DNA of 64,000 nt from Methylobacter sp. (GTDB lineage: Bacteria > Pseudomonadota > Gammaproteobacteria > Methylococcales > Methylomonadaceae): the NCBI GenBank assembly GCA_030653175.1, contig JAURZV010000018.1, positions 1 through 64,000 on the forward strand. Reading direction: 5' to 3'. Under the pieces are notes generated by a model. The model was not told the DNA's origin. It saw only the letters and a program-made list of their open reading frames with translations, and made no database searches. Shown here one piece after another: positions 1-8,579 of the stretch. Position numbers and translations under genes: made by a program. Every line of letters begins with the position of its first letter. Position 1 is the first letter of the stretch.

Positions 1-140
1 TCGGATTATGCCTCACTAAAAATACTAAGTCATTGAAATATATATAAACTATTTTTTATAACGAAAAGCAATAAAAAATTAATTTATTTTAAAATCAATA
101 TGTTATGTGGCTGTGATTTTTAAATCCGACAGCCTCCTAG
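1..140 (-). mobile_element. MITE copy 1 (5' end cut by window edge)
   Basis: This is a non-coding AT-rich element whose end at 124-140 reads ATCCGACAGCCTCCTAG. It matches, in reverse orientation, the element at 12222-12372 almost base for base; one substitution was noticed. The second copy is 143 bp between CTAG repeats. Here 136 bp are visible before the CTAG at 137-140, so only about 7 bp of the other end lie outside the window. The inverted ends and flanking CTAG suggest mobilisation in trans by an IS5-like transposase (inference); no transposase gene is present. Confidence 0.8.
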
Positions 141-146
141 ACTAAT

Positions 147-377
147 TTAATCAGTATTATTATATTTGAAACAGCATCGGCATGCGCTAATAAATGACGG
201 GAGCGAGAGGTGAACAGCCGTGGCAGAGCGGGTGTTGGAAATGCCGGGCGGGTTAGGTTTTTTTCGTTCTTTAAGTTGTTGAAAAACTTCAATGCCTTTT
301 TTACGCTGTACCCTGATAACTTCCAATTCAGTTTGATAATGTTTGCTTAAATCATCATCGTCGTCAATTTGTTGCAT
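147..377 (-). CDS. Small hypothetical protein (doubtful)
   Basis: This is a 76-residue reading frame beginning with an acidic run (QIDDDDDLSKH), followed by a charged stretch that could be helical, then a proline-containing, cysteine-rich tail. The N-terminal half looks like real protein. The tail does not, and it ends close to the MITE, so the gene may be truncated or artefactual. No clear ribosome binding site precedes the ATG and no family is recognised. Confidence 0.25.
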   Translation of the reverse strand: MQQIDDDDDLSKHYQTELEVIRVQRKKGIEVFQQLKERKKPNPPGISNTRSATAVHLSLPSFISACRCCFKYNNTD

Positions 378-444
378 GGCGTGGGTGATTTTTCTCTTGC
401 ATGTCGTTATTCCTAATAGTTGCCTTTAATCCTAAAAAAATCAG

Positions 445-535
445 TTGGAGCGTGTGGAAACCGGTCGTGCTGAGTCCTTCGACTGGGTTCAGGGCGAACG
501 GGATTTGGAACGCTCAACTGCGGTTTTTAGGGTAA
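445..535. repeat. Interspersed palindromic repeat
   Basis: The segment contains GTGCTGAGTCCTTCGAC and TTCAGGGCGAACGG flanked by GGAGCGT and AACGCTC. The outer and inner parts are partly complementary, so the unit can fold into an imperfect hairpin. Units of this wording (TCCTTCGAC...TTCAGGGCGAACGG) are a common dispersed repeat in proteobacterial genomes. It forms the 3' end of the truncated transporter fragment read on the minus strand. Confidence 0.5.
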
Positions 536-674
536 AGGCTTTAAATCCTTGCTCCAGAGGTAACATGCCGAACAGGAAAATCGAGACGCCCGCCGCAATG
601 CCTTTAAATGCATCACTTAGCCAAAAGCCGTAAGACAATAACGGGATGGCAATCAGCAAAAGTACTTTATGCAC
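489..674 (-). pseudogene. N-terminal remnant of a Na/Pi cotransporter
   Basis: Read leftward from about 674 (GTG), the frame encodes two hydrophobic segments: one starting VHKVLLLIAIPLL, and one reading AAGVSIFLFGMLPLEQGF followed by KAFT. The FLFGM...EGFKAF wording is typical of the first membrane helix of bacterial Na+/phosphate cotransporters (PF02690), which run to about 350-550 residues. After FT the frame enters the palindromic repeat at 445-535 and stops, so only about 50 family residues remain. The start codon is uncertain. This is probably a decay product of a transporter gene interrupted by the repeat. Confidence 0.45.
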
Positions 675-730
675 GGTTATTGGAAGATTTATTTTAAATG
701 AAAGGCGATGGGACTGTTCGCCTAAGCAGG

Positions 731-1555
731 CTAGATTGGCGGTTGTTTTGCGCCTGTCAATTTGATATATACAGTATCGCCGACAGTCAATTGGCCGCAT
801 TGGTTATGCAGCGCATTTTGTCCGAAATAGACTTTATTTTGCCATTTTCTGGTACGGTTGAGCGTAATGAGCGGCTCCTTGCCGGTTTGTGCGGTTTCAG
901 GGTCGATAGTTGGAACGGAACACCGGGAGCAGGGTTTGGGGAGTCTGAAGTCTATAGAATCAATGCTGATTTCGCGCCAGCTGTCTTCTGCATAGGCGGG
1001 GCAGCCGGAAATAACCAGATTGGGTCTGAAACGGGTCATTGGCAAATTCAGCTGCATTTCATGATTTAATACAGTCAGCGAGTTTTCTGAAATAATCAGG
1101 AAAGGAAAACCGTCGGAAAATGCGACCTTGTCGGTAGGCTTGGCATAATCGGGATCAACCGGTCGAATGACCTCATCGGGCAGGTAAACCAGTCGGCAAT
1201 CCAGTTTTAAAAAATCGCTGACCCATTGGTCGGCGTCCATTGAAACGCTACGGGCATCGCACTGGTCATGCCAGATGGTGCTGTTAATGATGTGCCCGTC
1301 AACAGGTGCTAGGGGTAAAGACAGGTTTTCCATGTCCGGTGCGGACAGGATCAGGTTTTTGTCAGTCAGTGCGGTTTTAATTAAAGCCATTTTCGGCAAC
1401 TTCCGCTGGCTGAGGAATTGCCGGTTGTTGTCGATAATCATCCATTTTCTGTCGTGCTGAAAACCTTTTTCAGTGACAGGCCAGCTGCTTGCGCTAATGC
1501 CTGCTAATGACTTTACGGGATAGACGAATATTCCGCTTAATATAAGGTGTGTCAT
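731..1555 (-). CDS. MOSC domain-containing protein (YcbX-like)
   Basis: The 274-residue protein starts with the MOSC N-terminal beta-barrel pattern (GIFVYPVKSLAGI, then GFQHDRKWMIID). It continues into a C-terminal MOSC domain with RFRPNLVISG near residue 180 and the hallmark cysteine region PKPCSRCSVPTIDPETA near residues 205-220. Family members bind molybdenum cofactor or shuttle sulfur; E. coli YcbX works with the N-hydroxylated-base detoxification system. Length and domain order are normal. It is followed closely by the transporter remnant downstream and preceded by the small gene at 1567-1917, so they may share a leftward transcript. The exact substrate is unknown. Confidence 0.85.
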   Translation of the reverse strand: MTHLILSGIFVYPVKSLAGISASSWPVTEKGFQHDRKWMIIDNNRQFLSQRKLPKMALIKTALTDKNLILSAPDMENLSLPLAPVDGHIINSTIWHDQCDARSVSMDADQWVSDFLKLDCRLVYLPDEVIRPVDPDYAKPTDKVAFSDGFPFLIISENSLTVLNHEMQLNLPMTRFRPNLVISGCPAYAEDSWREISIDSIDFRLPKPCSRCSVPTIDPETAQTGKEPLITLNRTRKWQNKVYFGQNALHNQCGQLTVGDTVYIKLTGAKQPPI

Positions 1556-1566
1556 TGGCGATAGTA

Positions 1567-1917
1567 TTAACCTAACAATGATTTTACAGCGCCGGCGAAT
1601 ATGTTGCTGTGAGCTCCTTGCGCCTGGGAAGGATTGCTTTGAAAGTCAGCGATAAGTTGGCTGAGCGCTTGTTGAGCTTGGTCTTTATTTTCTATTGGGG
1701 CAGCCTGGTCGCTGCTTTTTACGGGTGAAGATGTAGATAGCTTTAATGATGTATCGGAAAGTTTTACTGTTTCCTTGGAAACTTGCAGGCTGTCGTCCTG
1801 ATCGTTATCCGACCGGGTTTCGGTGGCCGGTTCATTATTTTCCAAGCTTTTCGGCCGCTGGGATGAGGCCGGAGTAATAAGTGTATCTTGTCGTAATTGT
1901 ATTGTGCCGGCGTCCAT
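1567..1917 (-). CDS. Hypothetical hydrophilic protein
   Basis: This 116-residue protein has no signal peptide or membrane segment. Residues 1-75 are low-complexity and rich in Ser, Thr, Asp and Gln, probably disordered. The C-terminal 40 residues (from NKDQAQQALSQLIADF to the end) could form helices and look more conserved. The start ATG follows AAAAGGACAT, which offers a Shine-Dalgarno. It lies 11 bp upstream of the MOSC gene on the same strand, probably as a two-gene unit. The family is not recognised. Confidence 0.55.
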   Translation of the reverse strand: MDAGTIQLRQDTLITPASSQRPKSLENNEPATETRSDNDQDDSLQVSKETVKLSDTSLKLSTSSPVKSSDQAAPIENKDQAQQALSQLIADFQSNPSQAQGAHSNIFAGAVKSLLG

Positions 1918-2240
1918 TTTTATGTCCTTTTGGCTTAGTTGAAGGCCGTAAAAAACGGCGGCGGTTTTGTGCTGATTTTAAATGGAATCAGGATTGCTTT
2001 TATTGATGCTGAGCTCTTTGTTGATCGAAGTCAATACCCTGTTTACAGTCGAGCCGGTTAGTCCAATAAAATTCATTTTGGTCAAAGCTAAACAGACTGT
2101 TGTTACAGAAGGATGTAGGAACTTTAGCGTAAATTATTTTATGATTTCAATCGCCGGTTTTAGCGAGCTTCATCGAAAAACAAAACAAAGTTAATGAATC
2201 CGTTAAAATTGGCGTCTGTGCGTTTTATTATTGTTAGGAA
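1918..2240. other. Intergenic region between divergent genes
   Basis: This 323-bp spacer lies between the leftward gene at 1567-1917 and the rightward transporter operon, so it must contain both promoters. A 70-codon frame exists here but has a random-looking composition and was not called. An AGGA at 2236-2239 serves the start of the next gene. No clear sigma70 boxes or operator could be assigned by eye. Confidence 0.5.
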
Positions 2241-3437
2241 ATGATGCGATCAATTAACTTGTCTCTCCGGATAACTATTGGATTTTTATTTATTATTCAT
2301 TTGCTTAGTGTGGGTGTTGTTTACGCCGAAGCTAAACAGACGATCAGTATTGCTTATTTAACGCAAGACCGGAAAGCCCCCCCGCCGTTGTCTAACCTGG
2401 ATGCTTTTATTAAAGATAAGGGCGTTCCGGGCGTACAGTTGGCGATTGATGACAACAATACGACCGGGCAGTTTACCGGGCAGCAGTTTGTGCTGAAAAA
2501 ATTCATCGTGCCGCTGGATGGCAATGTCGCCGATACCTTTAATAAAGGTATCGGCGATCAATATCCGTACATCATTGTTAACTTGCCTGCCGAACTTACA
2601 AACAAAATCGCCGACTTGCCCGCCGCAAAACAGAAGCTGCTGTTTGATGTGGCAACAATCGATGATGTGTTGCGCAATGAGCAATGCCGCAGTAACGTTT
2701 TGCATCTTTTGCCTAACAGGGCCATGCGTGCCGATGCGCTGGCGCAATACATGATGAAAAAGCGCTGGAATAAGTGGTTTTTAGTCATAGGCGCTACAGA
2801 GGAAGATCGCTTATTTGCCGATGCTCTCAGACGGGCGGCTAAACGTTTCGGCATGAAAATAGTTGAGGAAAAAACCTGGGAGCACACCTACGATGCGCGA
2901 CGTACGGCGCAATCGGATGTGGCGGTGTTTACCCAGGTGGATGATTATGATGTGCTGGTCGTTGCCGATGAGCAGGGTCAGTTTGGTGAATATCTGGAAT
3001 ACAGAACCTGGAATGCAAGGCCGGTAATCGGTACACAGGGACTGGTTGCTACGGCATGGCATCGAACCCATGAACAATGGGGCGCGGTGCAGATTCAAAA
3101 TCGCTTTAAAGAGCAGGCGGGACGCTGGATGGAAGAGCAGGATTATGCCGCTTATCTGGCGGTTAGGGTCATCGGCGAGGCGGCTAACCGCACCAAATCC
3201 AATGACATTAATTTGCTTAAGGATTATATGTTGAGTGATGCATTTGCCTTGCAGGGATATAAGGGCAATCCTTTGTCGTTCCGGCCCTGGGATGGTCAGT
3301 TGCGGCAGCCTGTTTTGCTGGCAGCGCCCAGATCATTGGTTGCTGTAGCACCGATTGAAGGTTTTTTGCATCCTAAAACCGAACTTGATACCTTGGGTTA
3401 TGATCAACCTGAATCAACCTGTAAATGGAGTAAATGA
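2241..3437 (+). CDS. PQQ-associated ABC transporter substrate-binding protein
   Basis: The 398-residue protein has an N-terminal hydrophobic signal (SLRITIGFLFIIHLLSVGVVYAEA, about residues 6-30) and a periplasmic binding-protein body of the branched-chain-amino-acid type I fold. Its wording (GVQLAIDDNNTTGQF early, DDYDVLVVADEQGQFGEYL near residue 240, a C-terminal LSFRPWDGQLRQP) fits the family found next to PQQ alcohol dehydrogenase systems (TIGR03863, recalled). The ligand is unknown; the family is linked to PQQ-dependent alcohol oxidation. ATG codons at 2241 and 2244 both follow AGGA; the second has slightly better spacing. The stop overlaps the next start (ATGA), so translation is probably coupled. 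Confidence 0.85.
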   Translation: MMRSINLSLRITIGFLFIIHLLSVGVVYAEAKQTISIAYLTQDRKAPPPLSNLDAFIKDKGVPGVQLAIDDNNTTGQFTGQQFVLKKFIVPLDGNVADTFNKGIGDQYPYIIVNLPAELTNKIADLPAAKQKLLFDVATIDDVLRNEQCRSNVLHLLPNRAMRADALAQYMMKKRWNKWFLVIGATEEDRLFADALRRAAKRFGMKIVEEKTWEHTYDARRTAQSDVAVFTQVDDYDVLVVADEQGQFGEYLEYRTWNARPVIGTQGLVATAWHRTHEQWGAVQIQNRFKEQAGRWMEEQDYAAYLAVRVIGEAANRTKSNDINLLKDYMLSDAFALQGYKGNPLSFRPWDGQLRQPVLLAAPRSLVAVAPIEGFLHPKTELDTLGYDQPESTCKWSK

Positions 3438-4399
3438 TGAAAAAAATTGTATTAGGGCTGTTTGCGGCGGTTGTGCTGACCGGAGCCGTGCAAGCCGAAA
3501 CTGTGTTCGTTACGCTTGAAAAAGATAATGCACTGGCGGTTGTCGATCCCATCGCCGGCAAGTTAATCAAAACAGTTGAAATCGGTCAGCGCCCCCGAGG
3601 CATCGCCATCAGCCCCGACAATAAGTTTTTGTATGTGGCAGTCAGCGATGACAATACCATTAAGATTATCGATGCCGAGACGCTCAAGGAAGCGGGAAAG
3701 TTGCCGTCCGGCGAAGATCCTGAGACCTTCGCGTTAAATCCTGCTGGCGACCGGCTTTATGTATCGAATGAAGATGACAGTCTGGTAACCGTCATCGACA
3801 TTAAGCATAAAAAAGCCGTCAAGCAGATTAAGGTGGGTGTGGAGCCTGAAGGTATCACTGTGAGTCCTGATAATCTCTGGGTGGCAAGTGCTTCTGAAAC
3901 GACCAACATGGTGCATTGGATCGATACCAAAACCAACGCTATTGTAGAAAACACTCTGGTTGATCCTCGTCCCCGCGCGCTTGGCTTTACTGCCGACAGC
4001 CAACAGTTGTGGGTTACATCCGAAATGGCCGGCACCTTGATGATTCTGGATGTTAAAACCAAGCAGATCATCAAAACCATCAAGTTTGATGTGCAAGGCG
4101 TGACGCGCGATAAAATTCAGCCGGTAGGCGTGGTTATCGACAAAGACAGAAAGCGCGGCTATGTGGCATTGGGGCCTGCAAACCGGGTCGCGGTGATTAA
4201 TGCCCAGACCTTTGAGGTGGAAAAATACCTGCTGGTCGGTCAGCGGGTTTGGAATCTGGCATTTTCACCGGATCAAAAACGGCTTTATACCACTAACGGC
4301 GCCAGTAACGATATTTCGCTGATCGATCTTGAAACGCAAACAGTGACCAAATCGGTCGGCGTTGGCACTTATCCGTGGGGAGTTGCAGTAAAACCATGA
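3434..4399 (+). CDS. PQQ-associated YVTN beta-propeller protein
   Basis: The protein has 321 residues with an N-terminal signal peptide (KKIVLGLFAAVVLTGAVQAE). It then has six or seven repeats of the form (V)DP-GKLIKTVEIG-RPRGIAISPDNKFLYVAVSDDNT, each about 42 residues, which is the YVTN beta-propeller pattern. It matches the PQQ-dependent-catabolism-associated propeller family (TIGR03866, recalled) and should be periplasmic. The role is unproven; association with periplasmic alcohol dehydrogenase or transporter function is inferred from context. It overlaps the upstream and downstream genes by 4 bp, so all four genes form a tight operon. Confidence 0.85.
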   Translation: MMKKIVLGLFAAVVLTGAVQAETVFVTLEKDNALAVVDPIAGKLIKTVEIGQRPRGIAISPDNKFLYVAVSDDNTIKIIDAETLKEAGKLPSGEDPETFALNPAGDRLYVSNEDDSLVTVIDIKHKKAVKQIKVGVEPEGITVSPDNLWVASASETTNMVHWIDTKTNAIVENTLVDPRPRALGFTADSQQLWVTSEMAGTLMILDVKTKQIIKTIKFDVQGVTRDKIQPVGVVIDKDRKRGYVALGPANRVAVINAQTFEVEKYLLVGQRVWNLAFSPDQKRLYTTNGASNDISLIDLETQTVTKSVGVGTYPWGVAVKP

Positions 4400-5136
4400 A
4401 CCCGTCCATAGCGTTATCCGTCGAAGATTTGAGTTTTTCCTATGGCGGCAAAAAAGCACTGGCCCAAGTTAACTTCAAGATTCGGCCGGGCGAATGCACG
4501 GTTTTGTTGGGCCCTAACGGTGCGGGCAAGAGCACTTTATTTTCCTTGATTACACGGTTGTATGACACTCGCGACGGGCGTATCGAACTGTGCGGTTTCG
4601 ATATTAAGCGGCAAACGCTGTTAGCGTTGGCAAAACTGGGCGTGGTTTTTCAGCAAACCACCCTGGATATGGATCTGACGGTGATGCAAAACCTGCGTTA
4701 TCACACTTCTTTGCATGGCATGGGTCGAAAACAGGCCGCGGAAAGAATTCAGCAGGAGTTGGAGCGTTTAAATATGTATGACCGGCGTTTTGAGAAAGTG
4801 CGCCAGCTCAATGGCGGGCACAGACGGCGCGTGGAGATTGCCAGGGCGTTATTGCATAAACCGTCGGTGCTGTTGCTGGATGAGCCTACCGTCGGTTTGG
4901 ATGTGCCCAGTCGGCTGTCTATAGTCGAATATGTGCATCGCCTGGCCGTCGAGGAGAAATTGGCGGTGTTATGGGCGAGCCATTTGATTGACGAAATTTA
5001 TCCGGACGATCATTTAATCGTGCTTCATAAAGGGCAGGTTAAAGCCAATGGAACGGTTGACGACGTTCTTGAAGCAACCAACAGCCCAACAATTAAAGAT
5101 GCTTTTTATACTTTGACGCAAGGAGAGCAAGGATGA
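4396..5136 (+). CDS. PQQ-associated ABC transporter ATP-binding protein
   Basis: The ATPase subunit has Walker A GPNGAGKST (about residue 40), a Q-loop (VFQQTTLDMDLTVMQN), Walker B VLLLDEPTVGLD and the H-loop ASHL. The signature motif reads LNGGHRRRVE rather than LSGGQ, as is usual for the PQQ-associated subfamily (TIGR03864, recalled). The start is placed at 4396, where ATG overlaps the propeller stop codon; the longer frame from 4375 would add seven residues inside the upstream gene. It pairs with the permease that begins at 5133 (4-bp overlap). Confidence 0.9.
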   Translation: MNPSIALSVEDLSFSYGGKKALAQVNFKIRPGECTVLLGPNGAGKSTLFSLITRLYDTRDGRIELCGFDIKRQTLLALAKLGVVFQQTTLDMDLTVMQNLRYHTSLHGMGRKQAAERIQQELERLNMYDRRFEKVRQLNGGHRRRVEIARALLHKPSVLLLDEPTVGLDVPSRLSIVEYVHRLAVEEKLAVLWASHLIDEIYPDDHLIVLHKGQVKANGTVDDVLEATNSPTIKDAFYTLTQGEQG

Positions 5137-5936
5137 AGTTGCTTCATTACTGGCGCGCCATGTGGGGCATCATCTGGCGCGAATTATGGCGTTTTGTTAC
5201 CCAGCGCGAGCGGTTTATTTCCGCCCTGGTCAGGCCTTTAGTCTGGTTATTTGTATTCGCGGCCGGATTTAGAGCTGCATTAGGACTTGCGATCACCCCG
5301 CCTTACGAAACCTATATTCTTTACGAGGTTTACATCACCCCCGGTCTGATCGGTATGATCCAGCTGTTTAACGGTATGCAGAGTTCATTGTCGATGGTTT
5401 ACGACCGGGAAATGGGCAGTATGCGCATACTGATGGTTTGCCCCTTGCCGCGCTGGTTTTTATTGCTCAGCAAATTATTGGCCGGTACCGGCGTATCGAT
5501 TTTGCAAGCCTATGTATTTTTGGCGATTGCGTGGTTTTATGACATCCAGGCACCGTGGCAGGGTTATTTGTGGGTGATGCCGGCATTGTTATTGTCTGGG
5601 TTAATGCTGGGCGCTCTGGGCTTATTGTTGTCGTCCTTTATCAAACAATTGGAAAATTTTGCCGGTGTGATGAACTTTGTGATTTTCCCGATGTTTTTTA
5701 TGTCAACCGCACTGTATCCTTTATGGAAAATCAAAGAGTCCAGTGCGCTGCTTTATAATCTGGCGCAATATAATCCATTTTCCCAAGCTGTCGAATTGAT
5801 CCGCTTTGCCCTGTACGGCCAGTTTAACAGCCATGCGTTTATTTATACGTTTGCCGCCTTTATCGTATTTATGGCGGCTGCAATTATTGGCTATAACCCA
5901 TCAAAAGGGATGATGATGAGAAAAGGCGGGGCTTGA
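5133..5936 (+). CDS. PQQ-associated ABC-2 type permease
   Basis: This 267-residue integral membrane protein of the ABC-2 family has about six hydrophobic segments, including FISALVRPLVWLFVFAAGF near residue 30, the ILQAYVFLAIAWFY region near 130, and a C-terminal AAFIVFMAAAIIGY. It has the typical periplasmic loop with TPPYETYILYEVYITPGLIGM and the MVYDREMGSMRILMVCPLPRWF coupling region. It corresponds to the permease of the alcohol/PQQ-linked ABC system (PedC-like). ABC-2 permeases usually export, yet the operon carries a binding-protein-like subunit, so the direction is unclear. It is the last gene of the operon; a repeat-rich spacer follows. Confidence 0.88.
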   Translation: MKLLHYWRAMWGIIWRELWRFVTQRERFISALVRPLVWLFVFAAGFRAALGLAITPPYETYILYEVYITPGLIGMIQLFNGMQSSLSMVYDREMGSMRILMVCPLPRWFLLLSKLLAGTGVSILQAYVFLAIAWFYDIQAPWQGYLWVMPALLLSGLMLGALGLLLSSFIKQLENFAGVMNFVIFPMFFMSTALYPLWKIKESSALLYNLAQYNPFSQAVELIRFALYGQFNSHAFIYTFAAFIVFMAAAIIGYNPSKGMMMRKGGA

Positions 5937-5969
5937 TTTTTCAAAAAATGGATCGTAATACTGTTGGCA

Positions 5970-6060
5970 ATTGTATGTGGGGGCGGCTTTAGCCGCCCTT
6001 TTAGTGCAACGGGCGACTACCAACAGTAGGCGCTTTAGGCGAAGTCGCCCCCACCCTAAA
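5970..6060. repeat. Palindromic intergenic repeat
   Basis: The segment contains GGGCGGCTTTAGCCGCCC and, further on, GGCGACTACC...GGCGAAGTCGCCCCCAC. Each half folds into a GC-rich hairpin, and the outer GTGGGGGCG/CGCCCCCAC ends are inverted repeats. It sits between the permease stop and the next gene and may also act as a transcription end, though no long T-run follows. REP-like repeats of this kind recur through the window. Confidence 0.6.
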
Positions 6061-6077
6061 ATAAATTCGGTGAGTAT

Positions 6078-7664
6078 GTGAAGAACTCTTTTTTTCTGGT
6101 TATTCCAACGCAACAAAATAATCCCCAGCGCCTTAAAGAATTTGAAGCAAAGGCGCTACAACATTGGGTGGCTGAATTACCTACGGCTAATCCCGGGTTA
6201 GCCACGCGTCTGCTTCACGATTTCCTTATAGATTTCAATGCCGTTGAAATGAGTATCCAGTTAAGGCTGGATGCGCTGGAGCTCTTAAGTCCAAGTGTTT
6301 ATGTCATTGAAGATTATCTTCGATCCAGACTGATTAAAGCGGGTTTCCCAAAAGAAGAGAATGACAAGAAAATTTTGACCGTATTGATCTCAATTGAAAA
6401 GGAAATCACTATCGGCTATTGGATGGTGCTTAAGGAGCTAACCAAGCGCGGTGTCGGCTGGTTTCAAGGGAAGAATGCGGCGTTGGCAATCCAGCGCTGC
6501 ATTAAAGGGTTGGGCAGTATTATCGTCAGTCATTTTATTATGGGGATGCCGATTCCTGATTGGGTCTGGATAGACTTGCATTCGCTTTACAACCTGAGTG
6601 TGACAATAAAAAACAGCACGACCAAAGTCGCCAACGATATAAGTCAGTCCAATAAGGCCAGCAGCCCTGAAGACTGCTATCGGCAGATCCTCTTACTCAG
6701 CCTTGCCGACCCGACCGGCTTGATGCAAAAAGAACTTTTGTTGGTTTATAACTTTATAGAAACGATAGGTTCTTTGGTCGGGCTAAAAAGAGAACCGGTG
6801 AATGGTCAGTCAATACAGTGCATTGTCTTAACAGACGAAGATAAGGCGCCGCATTACCAGTTTGAAACAAGCGCTAAAAACGATTCAGCGATGTTGTATC
6901 TGGACTTTACCAAATTGTTCAAGGCTCTTAAGCAGAAAGAAAAATTGATTAATGCTGCGGAGGCAAGGTTTAGTTCGATGCATGTATTGAAAAATGATAT
7001 CGGAAAACCCTCGGCGGAATTACTCGAATACCTTGAGCAAAGATGGTTAGGCGTTGATTTGCAGGGAGTGCCCTTTTTTAGCGACAGAACGGATCGATAT
7101 ATTGCCGTAGGCCTGGAATCAACCCATGAACTGCAAAGTGCGTTGGAATCCGTCGGCGAAAAAGATCTGGAGTTTCTCGTCCAATCGGCATCTGACAGAC
7201 TATTGTCCGGCGTATTTAAAAAAACGGGCGTCCTGTCGGTGGGGAGCCTGGTCAGTTTTAGAAAAACAGACAGTCCTGAGCACAAGCGCTCATTAGGCAT
7301 TGTCAACAAGGTCATTGTCGATAAGCAAAGTGGCAGAATAAACTTTGGTATGCAATTATTGGCTCATCAATCCATTGCCGTCACCTATGTTCAATTGGAT
7401 GAGTCGGGGAAAGATATTCCGCAAAAAGGCCTGTTTTATAGCGCGAAGGAACTGGAGTATGAAAAAAACTACATCATTACCGATAGTTTTATGCTGAAAG
7501 ATAGCGATATTATTCGAATGTTTATGAATAACGAAGACTTTCCTGTTGTATTGAGTAACAGGAAGAATGTCGGGTTGGGTTACTGGCAGTTTGAGTGTCG
7601 ACGGGTAGCGGAAAAGAGTAAGCCGATATCGGCACAGGCTAAAAAAGGTTACGATTTCATTTAA
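6078..7664 (+). CDS. Hypothetical protein, 528 aa
   Basis: This is a long, well-formed frame starting at GTG 6078; the overlapping ATG at 6076 is out of frame and stops at once. The first 250 residues look helical, with many leucines and heptad-like spacing and no membrane segment. The second half contains beta-rich stretches (RSLGIVNKVIVDKQSGRINFG near 400; YIITDSFMLKDSDIIRM near 475), possibly a small barrel domain. Such an architecture occurs in cytosolic signalling or PilZ-related proteins, but no defining motif was found, so no function is assigned. Composition is like its neighbours. Confidence 0.7.
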   Translation: MKNSFFLVIPTQQNNPQRLKEFEAKALQHWVAELPTANPGLATRLLHDFLIDFNAVEMSIQLRLDALELLSPSVYVIEDYLRSRLIKAGFPKEENDKKILTVLISIEKEITIGYWMVLKELTKRGVGWFQGKNAALAIQRCIKGLGSIIVSHFIMGMPIPDWVWIDLHSLYNLSVTIKNSTTKVANDISQSNKASSPEDCYRQILLLSLADPTGLMQKELLLVYNFIETIGSLVGLKREPVNGQSIQCIVLTDEDKAPHYQFETSAKNDSAMLYLDFTKLFKALKQKEKLINAAEARFSSMHVLKNDIGKPSAELLEYLEQRWLGVDLQGVPFFSDRTDRYIAVGLESTHELQSALESVGEKDLEFLVQSASDRLLSGVFKKTGVLSVGSLVSFRKTDSPEHKRSLGIVNKVIVDKQSGRINFGMQLLAHQSIAVTYVQLDESGKDIPQKGLFYSAKELEYEKNYIITDSFMLKDSDIIRMFMNNEDFPVVLSNRKNVGLGYWQFECRRVAEKSKPISAQAKKGYDFI

Positions 7665-7685
7665 TAAGGCATGTCGTTGAAATAT

Positions 7686-7707
7686 AGTGCTATATGCATA
7701 TAGCACT
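7686..7707. promoter_or_regulatory. Perfect 22-bp palindrome downstream of the 528-aa gene
   Basis: AGTGCTATATG followed by its exact complement CATATAGCACT, 21 bp past the stop at 7664. It is followed 8 bp later by TTTTTTT. It could be a weak terminator or a dimeric regulator site; there is almost no loop, which argues for a protein-binding palindrome. Confidence 0.4.
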
Positions 7708-7916
7708 TGAAAAGTTTTTTTATCGTGGTAAGTTGGCATGTCAAGTTGATTGTTGGTGATGAAGCGTCGGCTTTTTTAAAGTGGACAGTTAAATAAAGCT
7801 CAGGATACTAACTCGTAGTTAGATTGTTTATGTATATGAGTTATCGAGGCAATCAGGTAATATGCTTCGAGCAAAAACCTGAAAATAATAAAAAATTACA
7901 ATTGTGAGGATACGAA

Positions 7917-8402
7917 ATGAGTAATGAAGAAAACGCTAAAAAAACGGTAGATGCAGCAAAAGAAACGGCTGGAAAGCTGTTTTCATCAATGATGAGCTTA
8001 AAAGAAAAAAATCCAAAAGTATTTTTTGGTGTTATTGGAGGCGTAGTCTTACTGCTTATTGTCATGATGATGAGTGGCGGTGATTCAGGCGTTGTTTCCG
8101 GTCCTTCGGCCAAGAATCTTGTCGCCGGACAGCGTTATGTTTTAAAAAATCCCAATACTTACGAAATTGAATCGCCTATTCAATTGCTCGCAGTTCCTGG
8201 AGCTATAGCGGCATTTGATGATAGTGAAGATGTAGAAAAAGGCAAGGTTGAATCTTGTAGGCGTATAGCGCAGGGAACGCCAATAACTATCGTAGACTTC
8301 CAGGATTTTGCAGGAAAGAAAAATGCATTTGTTAAAGTTCAGGTTGAAGATGGTGATTGTAAAGGTAGTTCGGGTTGGGTTTTGGCAATTGACGTTCAAT
8401 AA
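7917..8402 (+). CDS. Hypothetical single-pass membrane protein
   Basis: This 161-residue protein has a charged Lys/Ala-rich N terminus (residues 1-37), one membrane helix (VFFGVIGGVVLLLIVMMM, about 40-58) and a soluble C-terminal domain of about 95 residues. That domain begins at AKNLVAGQRYVLKNP and ends with KGSSGWVLAIDV. The spacing of short beta stretches and the final G-W-V resemble an SH3-like fold, but this is only an impression. The start ATG follows GTGAGGATACGA, giving a Shine-Dalgarno. It stands alone, upstream of the tRNA genes. Confidence 0.65.
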   Translation: MSNEENAKKTVDAAKETAGKLFSSMMSLKEKNPKVFFGVIGGVVLLLIVMMMSGGDSGVVSGPSAKNLVAGQRYVLKNPNTYEIESPIQLLAVPGAIAAFDDSEDVEKGKVESCRRIAQGTPITIVDFQDFAGKKNAFVKVQVEDGDCKGSSGWVLAIDVQ

Positions 8403-8451
8403 AGATTGACAAGATTTAAAAATAGCTTATAATGGTCAAATAAATTGAAGC

Positions 8452-8526
8452 GCGGGAATAGCTCAGTGGTAGAGCACAACCTTGCCAAGGTTGGGGTCGC
8501 GAGTTCGAATCTCGTTTCCCGCTCCA
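8452..8526 (+). tRNA. tRNA-Gly (anticodon GCC)
   Basis: The 75-nt cloverleaf includes an encoded CCA. Acceptor stem GCGGGAA pairs with TTCCCGC. The D-arm reads AGCTCAGTGGTAGAGC, the anticodon arm CAACCTTGCCAAGGTTG places GCC in the loop, and the T-arm is CGAGTTCGAATCTCG. All stems are intact. A terminator hairpin follows. Confidence 0.95.
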
Positions 8527-8533
8527 ATTAATT

Positions 8534-8567
8534 TTAAAAAAAGCCGCGAACTATCGCGGCTTTTTTA
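8534..8567 (+). terminator. Terminator between the two tRNA genes
   Basis: AAAAAAGCCGCG, a short AACTAT loop, then CGCGGCTTTTTT: a strong GC stem followed by a T-run directly after tRNA-Gly. It ends 12 bp before tRNA-Cys, so the two tRNAs may be separately transcribed or only partly co-transcribed. Confidence 0.8.
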
Positions 8568-8579
8568 TTTCACTTTTAC

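Noticed and set aside
1982-2194. A 70-codon frame before the transporter operon
   Set aside because: No ribosome site, odd composition, lies where promoters are expected.
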